Below the pieces are notes generated by a model. That model was not told the DNA's origin, ran no database searches, and saw only the letters and a program-made list of their open reading frames with translations. A program made the translations under genes and the position numbers. DNA of 24,413 nt from CAYOFK01 sp964403185. Its GTDB lineage: Bacteria; Bacteroidota; Bacteroidia; Bacteroidales; VadinHA17. How positions within the stretch are numbered: position 1 is the stretch's first letter; the number at the start of each line of letters is the position of its first letter. Below, piece by piece: positions 1 to 7,494 of the stretch. The stretch spans positions 1-24,413 of the forward strand of contig CAYOFK010000021.1 in NCBI GenBank assembly GCA_964403185.1. The letters run 5' to 3'.

Positions 1-32
1 TTGTGAAATAGAATTCGTTTCTTTTGGGAAGG

Positions 33-125
33 CCGCTTAATACATCCGCTAAGCGCTTTTGAAGCGCTAAGCGGATTTACACTGTTGAAGCGCTAAGCGG
101 TTTGCACTGTTGAAGCGCTAAGCGG
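33..125. repeat. Palindromic repeat array, left end of window
   Basis: The 14-bp unit GAAGCGCTAAGCGG occurs at 61-74, 87-100 and 112-125, separated by 12 and 11 bases that share the ending ACTGTT. The first copy forms the right arm of a hairpin. CCGCTAAGCGCTT (46-58) pairs with 62-74 over 13 positions with one central A-A mismatch and a 3-base loop. A further CCGCTTA at 33-39 is the exact inverse of the unit's end TAAGCGG, so two stems compete. The core 33-74 recurs in the same orientation at 24346-24387 with one difference (T45 against C24358). The array lies just downstream of mdh, so mdh transcripts could end in it, but no T-run follows the stem. It resembles a REP-like dispersed intergenic repeat; the family is not one I recognise. 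Confidence 0.85.
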
Positions 126-198
126 GCCGACGGGGTGGTATGATTATGGGGACAGGTTTCAGCCGGGTCTGATTGATGGCCGGTAAAAAAAACTATCC

Positions 199-1134
199 CT
201 AAAAGAAATTCATTCCATCAAGTGCATCCATTACTCCTCTTACAGCGGTGGCCGAATCTTGCAGAAGTTTCATTTCATCTTTATCCAGGTCAATTTCCAG
301 GATCTCTTTAATACCTCCTGTACCAAGTTTTACAGGCACCCCAACGTAGGTATCCCTGATTCCATATTCACCTTCCAATCCTACACAAACAGGGAAGATG
401 CGGTTTTGATCTTTCAAAATGGATTCGGCCATTTGAACGGCTGCAGCACCCGGAGCATACCAGGCTGAGGTTCCCATCAACTTTACAATTTCACCACCGC
501 CCTTCCTGGTTCTGTCAACTATGGCCTGAATGGTATCTTCATCCATTAATTCACGGAGTGGAATGCCGCTTATCGTGGTGTATCTTGGCAGTGGGACCAT
601 GGTATCCCCATGCCCGCCCATTAAAACGGTCTGAATATCTTTAGGAGAACAATCCAGGGCGCTGGCAATGAATGCTCTGAACCTGGCCGTATCCAGAATT
701 CCTGCCATTCCAAAAACCTTTGTACGGTCTTTTTTAGTGGTAAGAGCCGTGGTATAGGTCATCACATCAAGAGGATTTGCTACAACTATAAATATAGCAT
801 CCGGAGAAGCAGCCACTGATTTTTCAGCCACTTCCTTAACGATCTTCGCATTTGTCGAGATCAGATCATCCCTTGACATTCCCGGTTTACGGGGAAGGCC
901 TGAAGTGATGATTACAATCTCAGATCCTGCTGTTGCCGCATAATCATTTGTTGAACCAATCAGGCGTGTATCATATAGTTCAACTGGAGAAGTTTGCCAG
1001 AGATCCAGCGCTTTTCCTTCAGAAAGTCCTTCTTTAATATCAACAAGGACCACTTCATTAACGAGTTCCTTTCGGGCAATGGCATCGGCGCATGTTGCCC
1101 CAACATTACCTGCACCTATTACGGAAATTTTCAT
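199..1134 (-). CDS. mdh: Malate dehydrogenase (LDH-like, NAD-dependent)
   Basis: Interconverts malate and oxaloacetate with NAD in the cytoplasm (TCA cycle, or its reductive branch in an anaerobe). The 311-residue length fits the LDH-like bacterial MDH family. Visible motifs are the Rossmann loop GAGNVGA at 7-13, Asp32 at the end of the second strand (NAD rather than NADP), the mobile substrate loop with Arg82 and Arg88 in LPRKPGMSRDD, which specifies malate, Asn120 in VVANPLD, Asp148 and Arg151 in GILDTARFR, and catalytic His175 in GGHGDTM. Arg82 is what separates it from lactate dehydrogenase. The start is an ATG directly before the Rossmann strand. It is monocistronic in this window: the efflux gene upstream on the same strand ends 249 bases away, and a Bacteroidetes-type -7 element lies in that gap. 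Confidence 0.96.
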   Translation of the reverse strand: MKISVIGAGNVGATCADAIARKELVNEVVLVDIKEGLSEGKALDLWQTSPVELYDTRLIGSTNDYAATAGSEIVIITSGLPRKPGMSRDDLISTNAKIVKEVAEKSVAASPDAIFIVVANPLDVMTYTTALTTKKDRTKVFGMAGILDTARFRAFIASALDCSPKDIQTVLMGGHGDTMVPLPRYTTISGIPLRELMDEDTIQAIVDRTRKGGGEIVKLMGTSAWYAPGAAAVQMAESILKDQNRIFPVCVGLEGEYGIRDTYVGVPVKLGTGGIKEILEIDLDKDEMKLLQDSATAVRGVMDALDGMNFF

Positions 1135-1199
1135 GGTTAAGAATTTAATGTATTAGAATAAAAAGTTTTAAATTATTGATTGACAATCCATTGTTTCCA

Positions 1200-1207
1200 C
1201 AAACGTA
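1200..1207 (-). promoter_or_regulatory. Candidate mdh promoter -7 element
   Basis: On the minus strand the sequence reads TACGTTTG, a full match to the Bacteroidetes -7 consensus TAnnTTTG, about 65 bases upstream of the mdh ATG. No clear -33 TTTG is seen 19-21 bases further upstream, so the call rests on the -7 match and its location. An AT-rich motif that is repeated 62 bases away (1209-1227 and 1271-1289) abuts it. Confidence 0.45.
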
Positions 1208-1383
1208 TAAAAAAGAGGAACGGATATCTCTTCTGTTGGTATGGCAGAATGAGTACACTAATTTAAGTAAAAAAAAGAGGATGGGATATGTCGTAAAACA
1301 CATAAACAATGTCATTAAAATATTCTAACCGGAAAGCAAAAATATCTGTTTTTATGGATGCTGCATGGTGATTTCGGAAAGCC

Positions 1384-2898
1384 TTATTCTACCATAGCAT
1401 TATAATCGGTAGATAATTTCTTCTTTTCAATAAAGTCATATAATGACAACCGCCGTATTCCATAAAAGTCTGACCAGTAATTCCTTAAAGCAGTAATATA
1501 GTTTCGCCGGGCAATGTCCTTTTCCGAATCTGCCACATTCAGGTCCAGCACATCAATTTTTCCAATGAGGAATCGTTGTTTTGTGACTTCATAGCGTTTC
1601 TGGGCAATAGTATCGGCGGTTGCGGCAATGGCCAGCTGGTCATCCTGAAGGTTAAACTGGGCCACTGAAAGGAATACGCTTTGATCGAAGTCTATTCTTG
1701 ATTGCTGGACGTTTGTTTTCACAACATCCCTGTTTGACTGGGCTATTTTAAGACGGCCCCTTCCCTGGCCCCAATCGATAATGGGCACTGAAAATCCAAC
1801 GCGTAACCGTTGTTCATCAAGAAGGTTTTTATAGGCTGCTCCGGGGTTTAAATCTGTCCCTGTATAACCAACAGATGCAAACAGGTCTGCCTGGAATCCT
1901 TTTTCCCCTTTTGCCATGGCGACACCCTGGTCTGCCTCAATCAGTTGCCGCTCCAGGAGTTTTAATTCGGGATTGTTTTCATGTGCCAGTGCCAATGCCT
2001 GCTGGTAATCAACCTCAAGGTCGGGAATTTGCTTCGGGATGGTCAACTGAAGTTTTACATTTTCATTATATCCCAGGAAGGAACGCAATTGAAATTCCTG
2101 GATTTGAAGATCAATCTGGCTTTGATTAAGTGCGGCTCCGGCATTCAGGAAACTCAGCTGCATTTGTAACAATTCATTTTCTGCAATGGTCCCTATGTTA
2201 AACCTGCCCCTGGCAATTCTGTAGAGGGTATCTGAATTTGAATAGTTAAACTCGGCGATCTCCACATTCAACTGCGCCAGAGCCAGATTAAAAAACAAGT
2301 TCACAGCTCTGGCATGTACAAATTCAATATCATCAAGATAGGTTTTTTGTGCTTCTTCATACTTTATGGGTTCAATCTTCTTTTCCCATTTCAATGGATT
2401 AAACTGAAAAATGGGTTGCATAAAGCCAATACTCACCGGAACCGTTATAAACTGCGTTTTTTGCTCGGCAGTAAAAACCTGGTTATTAAACATCCTGAAA
2501 TTGGTATTTGCAAATATTGAACCACCGGTAGCGCCGATGTTTTGCCTTAGATCCAGTCCAACTGATGAATTGTTTGTATTGATCGTGGTATAAAAATCCT
2601 CGTTTGTTGAAGCGTTGTACCGTTGTTCCAATGACCGGTTAATATCATAAGCGGTGGCATCCAGATTCAGGCCGGGTTTGTATTTGGCTCTGAATGTCCG
2701 GTATTCCCAGTATTTTCCCAAAAAACTATGTTTGGCAAGTATGGCCTGCAAGGATTGCGTCCTGGCTATCTCCAGAACCTCATCCAGAGTCAGCAGTTTT
2801 TGTTCCTGGGCATAAGTACTTCCCGATATCAACAGGGCAAATAATACAAAAATTGTTCCGGGAAGTGTTCTCAATCTCATTTTTGATAAGTTATTCAT
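1384..2898 (-). CDS. TolC-family outer-membrane efflux protein
   Basis: Outer-membrane channel of a tripartite efflux pump. It has a signal peptide ending near residue 31 (hydrophobic IFVLFALLISGS, then TYAQ), followed by the typical opening LTLDEVLEIARTQS. Two OEP-type repeats span roughly residues 35-270 and 295-480; each is helix-rich with strands, as in TolC trimers. The 504-residue length is normal. The ATG overlaps the end of the upstream permease gene by 8 bases (ATGAATAA holds this start and that stop), which suggests translational coupling. A start at Met7 (MRLRT) would also leave an intact signal peptide. It is the last gene of the operon membrane-fusion protein, permease, TolC. No convincing terminator hairpin is visible in the 249 bases downstream. 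The substrate cannot be told from sequence. Confidence 0.92.
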   Translation of the reverse strand: MNNLSKMRLRTLPGTIFVLFALLISGSTYAQEQKLLTLDEVLEIARTQSLQAILAKHSFLGKYWEYRTFRAKYKPGLNLDATAYDINRSLEQRYNASTNEDFYTTINTNNSSVGLDLRQNIGATGGSIFANTNFRMFNNQVFTAEQKTQFITVPVSIGFMQPIFQFNPLKWEKKIEPIKYEEAQKTYLDDIEFVHARAVNLFFNLALAQLNVEIAEFNYSNSDTLYRIARGRFNIGTIAENELLQMQLSFLNAGAALNQSQIDLQIQEFQLRSFLGYNENVKLQLTIPKQIPDLEVDYQQALALAHENNPELKLLERQLIEADQGVAMAKGEKGFQADLFASVGYTGTDLNPGAAYKNLLDEQRLRVGFSVPIIDWGQGRGRLKIAQSNRDVVKTNVQQSRIDFDQSVFLSVAQFNLQDDQLAIAATADTIAQKRYEVTKQRFLIGKIDVLDLNVADSEKDIARRNYITALRNYWSDFYGIRRLSLYDFIEKKKLSTDYNAMVE

Positions 2899-4252
2899 AA
2901 CGTAAAGATTCTATAGGATCTCTTTCAGAAGCCCTCTTAGCCGGGGAATAGCCAAAGATGACCCCAACGGCAGCGGAAACCCCGAATGCCACAATCACTG
3001 AAAAAAAGGATATAATGGTCAGTATCCCTGCCAGCTGGGTGATCAGTTTAGAGAGTATGATCCCAAAAAAAACGCCTATTAATCCGCCTGTGACACTGAT
3101 CAGGATGGCTTCTGACAAAAACTGCACAACAATATCAGTCTTTTTTGCACCGATAGCCATTCTTGTTCCAATCTCCTTGATGCGTTCCATTACCGAGGCA
3201 AACATGATGTTCATAATGCCAATACCTCCCACAACCAGGGAAATACTTGCAATAGCACCGAGAACAATATTAAAAACATCCTTTGTCCTTTGTTGTTGCT
3301 TGAGGAGCAATTCAGGTACCGTTATCTCAAAGTCCTTTACCTCCTGATGTCTCCGAAGCATCATCCGGCTGAGTACTTCAGTGGTTGGGTTGAGTTGTTC
3401 TGTTTCTTTTACCTGGACAATAATCCGGTCCAGCTGGTGGTAATTGGAGCTTGTATTCTGACTGGGTGTAGAACTTATAGACATCCGCATCATACCCATA
3501 CCGCTCCTGATCTCAATTTTGGAATTATCACGGGTGTTCACCAGGGCCCTGTTCTGGAACCGCATCAGCATGGTCTTAACAGGAATGTATATATTATCAT
3601 TGTAAACGTTTACTCCCGTTTGTTCAAATCCGGTCAGGCTCACATCAGTGCGTTCCAGTACGCCTATGATTTTAAGCCAGACATCGCCGAACTTAATATA
3701 TTGCCCGACAGGATCAACCTGGTTAAAGAATTTAGAACTGATATTGGACCCCACAATACAGACGGTTATGCCATATTCCTTTTGAAAGTCGTTAAAAAAA
3801 CTACCCCTTTCAAGTTCAAGATTATAAAGTTGAAAATAATCGGCTGAAATACCTACGATCTTTGCCGGGGACCGCCTGCCATTCTGAAGCACGAATGAAT
3901 TTAACGCAAGTTCCGGGCTGACTCTCTGGACTGAAGGAATGACTTTTTCAATTGCTTCTACATCCAGCATGCTGAGGCCCCTGGAGAATTTACCTTGTTG
4001 CCGTTCCCCCTCCTCACCTCCTTCGCCTTCCCGGTCTGCGGCTTCCTGCACTATAGGGGTTATTACAATATTGTTAACCCCAACCATTTTAATCTGATCC
4101 AGGATCTCTTTTTGAGCCCCTTTACCGATGGCAAGCATGGTGATAACGGCTGCCACTCCGAATATGATCCCCAGGGCTGTAAGCATAGACTTTAACTTAT
4201 TGGCCAGAATGGATTCCAGGGCTATAATAACATCATGCAAATACCTTTTCAT
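2891..4252 (-). CDS. MacB/FtsX-type ABC transporter permease, no ATPase domain
   Basis: Inner-membrane permease of the MacB/FtsX type (type VII ABC, mechanotransmission). Transmembrane helix 1 is at about 22-42. A large periplasmic MacB_PCD-like domain follows, and three more helices lie at about 328-350, 378-402 and 409-433. The cytoplasmic coupling segment ERIKEIGTRMAIGAKKTDI after helix 2 and the C-terminal PIESLRYE are family hallmarks. E. coli MacB is about 650 residues with an N-terminal nucleotide-binding domain; this 453-residue protein begins straight at the first helix, so an ATPase must act in trans. None is encoded next to it: the operon holds only the membrane-fusion protein 30 bases upstream and TolC overlapping downstream. 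A Glu/Gly-rich insert at about 69-89 follows helix 1. Export of a drug, peptide or lipid is possible; the substrate is unknown. Confidence 0.92.
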   Translation of the reverse strand: MKRYLHDVIIALESILANKLKSMLTALGIIFGVAAVITMLAIGKGAQKEILDQIKMVGVNNIVITPIVQEAADREGEGGEEGERQQGKFSRGLSMLDVEAIEKVIPSVQRVSPELALNSFVLQNGRRSPAKIVGISADYFQLYNLELERGSFFNDFQKEYGITVCIVGSNISSKFFNQVDPVGQYIKFGDVWLKIIGVLERTDVSLTGFEQTGVNVYNDNIYIPVKTMLMRFQNRALVNTRDNSKIEIRSGMGMMRMSISSTPSQNTSSNYHQLDRIIVQVKETEQLNPTTEVLSRMMLRRHQEVKDFEITVPELLLKQQQRTKDVFNIVLGAIASISLVVGGIGIMNIMFASVMERIKEIGTRMAIGAKKTDIVVQFLSEAILISVTGGLIGVFFGIILSKLITQLAGILTIISFFSVIVAFGVSAAVGVIFGYSPAKRASERDPIESLRYE

Positions 4253-4282
4253 AAGATGTAAGTCAATTATTTTTCGGACGCC

Positions 4283-5791
4283 CTATTTTTGAGATGTACC
4301 TGTTTTTGTGGTATCTGATTTTACAATGGCCTTTGTCATTCCTCGTCCCCGGGCCTGGCCTTCATCCATTTGTACAGAGCCTTCATGACCACCGCTCACG
4401 GTTCCCGCCCCCCCCTGCCGGCTGCCGCTCAATATCATATATTGCTGCATTTTGCTGTTTTGCTCTGCAGACTGGGCGGCTTCAGCTTTCATACGTTCTT
4501 CTTCCAGGCGTCTTTGCTTTTCCCTCTCTTTGATCAATCCTACGATCTCATCACCAACCAACCTGAATTTTTCAGGATCTTCAGGTAAAGAAAGCAATAT
4601 TTTATCCCCATCACTCAGCCCCTGCTCCACGATGACTTCATTCTCATTTGACTCACCAAGAAGGACCACGTTTTTGGTTCCGTTTTTCTTATATACAATG
4701 GGAATACTGTCCTCCACATGGATGGTTTCCAGCGGAATAGACAGCACATCTTCAAACACGGCCGTGACGATCTGATTACTTGTTGTCATGGCCGGACGCA
4801 GCACCGGATCCACCCCGTCAAGATGAATCACCACTTCAAATACTTTGGCATCGGTGTTCGGAAGTTGTTCACCAATATTTGCCACATCTATAATTTCTCC
4901 CGTAAATTCTTTCTCAGGAAATGCATCCACCCCGATTCTCACCTTCTGCCCCTTTTTAATCTTACTTATGTCGATTTCGTTTACATAGGTTTTGGAAATA
5001 AGAGAAGAAAGATCAGGCAGTGTAGCCACAGTAAGGTCCCAGCCACTGATGCTGGAACCAACCTTTCGTTTCTGACCGCCCCATTCCTTTTGGTAAATGA
5101 CCATTCCGGGTGCAGGGGCGAGAATGGTAAATTTTTCCAGCAGGTTCACCATATCATTATAGCTTCGTTGTTTCCTGGTAAGGTCTAACTGGGCCTCCCG
5201 GATATCCGCATTATATTGCAGAACTTTCAGTTTGTAGTTTAATTTTGCCTGTTCAAAAGCCCGTTTCGATTTGTCGAGGGTAATTTGTGCCTGCCGGATC
5301 ACAGCCGGGGATTCGTACTTCGACTGATCCAGGGTAATTTCTGCTTCTTCCATGTTATATTCCAGGTTTACCAGCTCATCTCTCAGGTTCCTTAAATTAA
5401 TAGTAGTATCCAATCGAACCCTTTCGAGCGTGGTTGTCCGCTCTTCAAGTTCATCTTCCAGGTCTTTCAGGCGGTTGGTTGCATCTGAGCGGTCCAGGGT
5501 TGCAATATAATCTCCGGCTTCTACAATAGTGCCTTCTGGAATCAGATCCTGTATTTTGATCTGACTGAACCGGTGACTCCTGGAGGTCCTTAACTCGGTC
5601 GGGGCTTTAATTTGAACGGACCGCTCGGCCTGTAATTCACCGGTAACTGCAACAATGATCTCAAATTTTCCATAGAATACTTCGGCCTCCAGTTGTGCCA
5701 GTTCATCTTTTTTTGTAACCTTATTGATCACTGCAAGAGTAATAACTGCAAAAACAAGCACACCTATACTAATCCAAATTGTTTTCTTCAT
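4283..5791 (-). CDS. HlyD/MacA-type periplasmic membrane-fusion protein
   Basis: Periplasmic adaptor linking the permease to TolC. An N-terminal membrane anchor (about 5-23) is followed by the first half of a barrel-sandwich (lipoyl-like) domain, a long alpha-hairpin rich in Leu, Glu, Lys and Arg (about 105-220, a coiled coil), the second lipoyl half with APAPGMVIYQKEWGG, and beta-barrel and membrane-proximal domains to about 400. After the core comes an unusual tail of about 95 residues: a charged helix rich in Glu, Lys and Arg (about 418-445), then Gly-, Ser- and Gln-rich sequence to the end. It is the first gene of the efflux operon, with a candidate promoter about 68 bases upstream of the ATG. 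It is of MacA type rather than RND type because its partner is a MacB-like permease. Confidence 0.92.
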   Translation of the reverse strand: MKKTIWISIGVLVFAVITLAVINKVTKKDELAQLEAEVFYGKFEIIVAVTGELQAERSVQIKAPTELRTSRSHRFSQIKIQDLIPEGTIVEAGDYIATLDRSDATNRLKDLEDELEERTTTLERVRLDTTINLRNLRDELVNLEYNMEEAEITLDQSKYESPAVIRQAQITLDKSKRAFEQAKLNYKLKVLQYNADIREAQLDLTRKQRSYNDMVNLLEKFTILAPAPGMVIYQKEWGGQKRKVGSSISGWDLTVATLPDLSSLISKTYVNEIDISKIKKGQKVRIGVDAFPEKEFTGEIIDVANIGEQLPNTDAKVFEVVIHLDGVDPVLRPAMTTSNQIVTAVFEDVLSIPLETIHVEDSIPIVYKKNGTKNVVLLGESNENEVIVEQGLSDGDKILLSLPEDPEKFRLVGDEIVGLIKEREKQRRLEEERMKAEAAQSAEQNSKMQQYMILSGSRQGGAGTVSGGHEGSVQMDEGQARGRGMTKAIVKSDTTKTGTSQK

Positions 5792-5858
5792 CTTATTGAT
5801 TGGGTAATAATTATTTACTGTATGTTTAAGATATTCTGTTTTTCAGACATATCAGGCA

Positions 5859-5866
5859 CAAAGGTA
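5859..5866 (-). promoter_or_regulatory. Candidate efflux-operon promoter -7 element
   Basis: The minus strand reads TACCTTTG, a full match to TAnnTTTG, in the 178-base gap between glmM and the membrane-fusion gene, about 68 bases before the latter's ATG. No -33 TTTG lies at the usual spacing. It suggests that the efflux operon has its own promoter apart from glmM. Confidence 0.45.
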
Positions 5867-5969
5867 TTTTATTTTCAATTGCATGAATTCTTTTTAACAG
5901 AATTTAACAACGTCTCCGTGCAAATTAGACAGCCATAAAATCTTATATATTCCCGGCAACGGTAATTAC

Positions 5970-7352
5970 TCAGAACAATTTTATTTTCCCGAGAATCTCC
6001 TTAACGAGAATTTCAGAACCCTTTGCTGTTGAGCTTTCAGCAATGACCCTGATAACCGGTTCCGTATTTGATTTCCGTATATGAAACCATTCATTCTCAA
6101 AATCAACCCTAAGGCCATCAATGTCAACAACATTCATAGTCTTATAATGGTTTTTTAGTGAGGAAAGAAATGCGCTAAAGTTGAATCCGGGATCAACGGC
6201 AATTTTCTCTTTTAAAATAAAATAGGCAGGCAGTGCTTTCCTGATATCAGAAACAGCTTTGTTTTCTGCAGCCAGGTAACTTAAGAACAGGGCGATGCCC
6301 ACAAGGGCATCCCTGCCGTAATGCAATTCCGGGAAGATCACACCACCATTTCCTTCACCGCCGATTACCGCCTGGTTGTTTTTCATGGCCTCTACAACAT
6401 GTACCTCACCAACAGCGCTTGCGGTATGACGGACTCCGTATGTATCACTGATATCTCTAAGCGCCCTGGAAGAAGAAAGGTTTGACACTGTATTCCCGGG
6501 TTGGTTCTTCAGGATATAATCAGCAACTGCCACAAGGGTGTTTTCTTCTCCAAAAAAGCTGCCATCTTCACATACTATGGCCAGACGGTCAACATCAGGA
6601 TCTACGGCCATGCCAAGGCCGGCCCCTGCATTAACAACAGTTTCTGAAAGAGCCGTGAGGTTTTTTGGCAGAGGTTCGGGATCGTGGGGGAAATCCCCTG
6701 TTGGTTCGCAATACAACTCAACAACATCCTGTACACCAAGGGCTTTTAACAAATCCGGGATGATCAATCCACCCACTGAATGAACGCAGTCAATGGCTAT
6801 TTTGAATCTGGCATTTTGAATGGCATTAACATCAACAAGGGGCAAATCAAGGATCTTGCCAATATGCATTTCCCCTGCTGTAGAAAGGGTTCTTTGAGTT
6901 CCAAGATCCCGGGCTCCGGCGAATTGCACAGATCCACCGTCTGCCAGCCTGATGATTTCTGCTCCGGTTTCAGCAGAAATAAATTCACCCACGCTATTCA
7001 GCAACTTGAGGGCATTCCATTCAAACGGATTGTGGCTGGCGGTGATGATAATCCCTCCATCCGCCTCCTCCTCCTGAACGGTCAGTTCCACGGTGGGCGT
7101 TGTAGCCAGATCAAGGTCCAGCACATCAATGCCCAATCCCATAAGCGTCCCGGTTACCAGGTTTTTTACCATCCGGCCTGAGACCCTGGCATCTCTTCCA
7201 ACAACCACACACCAGGATTCTTTTTCGATTGTATTTTTCATCCAGGTTCCAAAGGCAGAAACAAAGCGAACCACATCCGGGGGAGTGAGGTTTTCTGATT
7301 GGTGGCCACCAATGGTCCCCCGGATACCGGAAACAGATTTAATCAGGGTCAT
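5970..7352 (-). CDS. glmM: Phosphoglucosamine mutase (alpha-D-phosphohexomutase family)
   Basis: Probably converts glucosamine-6-phosphate to glucosamine-1-phosphate, feeding UDP-GlcNAc for peptidoglycan and lipid A. All four active-site segments of the phosphohexomutase family are visible: the phosphoserine loop TASHNP (104-109, Ser106), the Mg-binding loop DPDVDRL (251-257), the sugar-binding loop GEGNGG (332-337) and the phosphate-binding RKSNTEPVIR (426-435). The 460-residue length is normal. Specificity within the family (glucosamine, mannose or glucose phosphate) cannot be proven by eye; Bacteroidota proteins with this GIRGTIGG start and GEGNGG loop are usually called GlmM. It is divergent from the pseudouridine synthase gene across a 142-base gap with an inverted repeat at 7422-7447. 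Confidence 0.88.
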   Translation of the reverse strand: MTLIKSVSGIRGTIGGHQSENLTPPDVVRFVSAFGTWMKNTIEKESWCVVVGRDARVSGRMVKNLVTGTLMGLGIDVLDLDLATTPTVELTVQEEEADGGIIITASHNPFEWNALKLLNSVGEFISAETGAEIIRLADGGSVQFAGARDLGTQRTLSTAGEMHIGKILDLPLVDVNAIQNARFKIAIDCVHSVGGLIIPDLLKALGVQDVVELYCEPTGDFPHDPEPLPKNLTALSETVVNAGAGLGMAVDPDVDRLAIVCEDGSFFGEENTLVAVADYILKNQPGNTVSNLSSSRALRDISDTYGVRHTASAVGEVHVVEAMKNNQAVIGGEGNGGVIFPELHYGRDALVGIALFLSYLAAENKAVSDIRKALPAYFILKEKIAVDPGFNFSAFLSSLKNHYKTMNVVDIDGLRVDFENEWFHIRKSNTEPVIRVIAESSTAKGSEILVKEILGKIKLF

Positions 7353-7421
7353 TATTGTAAGTAATTTATTCTTTTACTTTTATTGATATACATGCTTGAA
7401 TTAACGTCTGAAAATTCGTAT

Positions 7422-7447
7422 TATTAGGGAAAAACAATACCCTAATA
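7422..7447. promoter_or_regulatory. Inverted repeat between divergent glmM and rluB-like genes
   Basis: TATTAGGG (7422-7429) and CCCTAATA (7440-7447) form a perfect 8-bp inverted repeat around a 10-base AT-rich centre. It sits in the shared 142-base upstream region of two divergent genes, 47 bases before the plus-strand ATG and 70 before the glmM ATG. The right arm overlaps a near -7 element, TATATTTC (7446-7453), on the plus strand. It could be an operator for a dimeric regulator or a hairpin; no regulator is known. Confidence 0.35.
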
Positions 7448-7494
7448 TATTTCAGATCTAAAAGTAGCCATTACCCACCAAACCTCCCCCATAT

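Noticed and set aside
33..125. CRISPR array at the left end
   Set aside because: Units are only 14 bp, spacers are 11-12 bases and similar to each other, and no cas genes are present.
184..198. Intrinsic terminator for mdh at the T-run after the stop codon
   Set aside because: On the minus strand a run of eight T follows the stop, but no stem precedes it.
2958..3847. Plus-strand frames opposite the permease
   Set aside because: They are antisense to a gene with clear membrane helices and family motifs; they are shadows.
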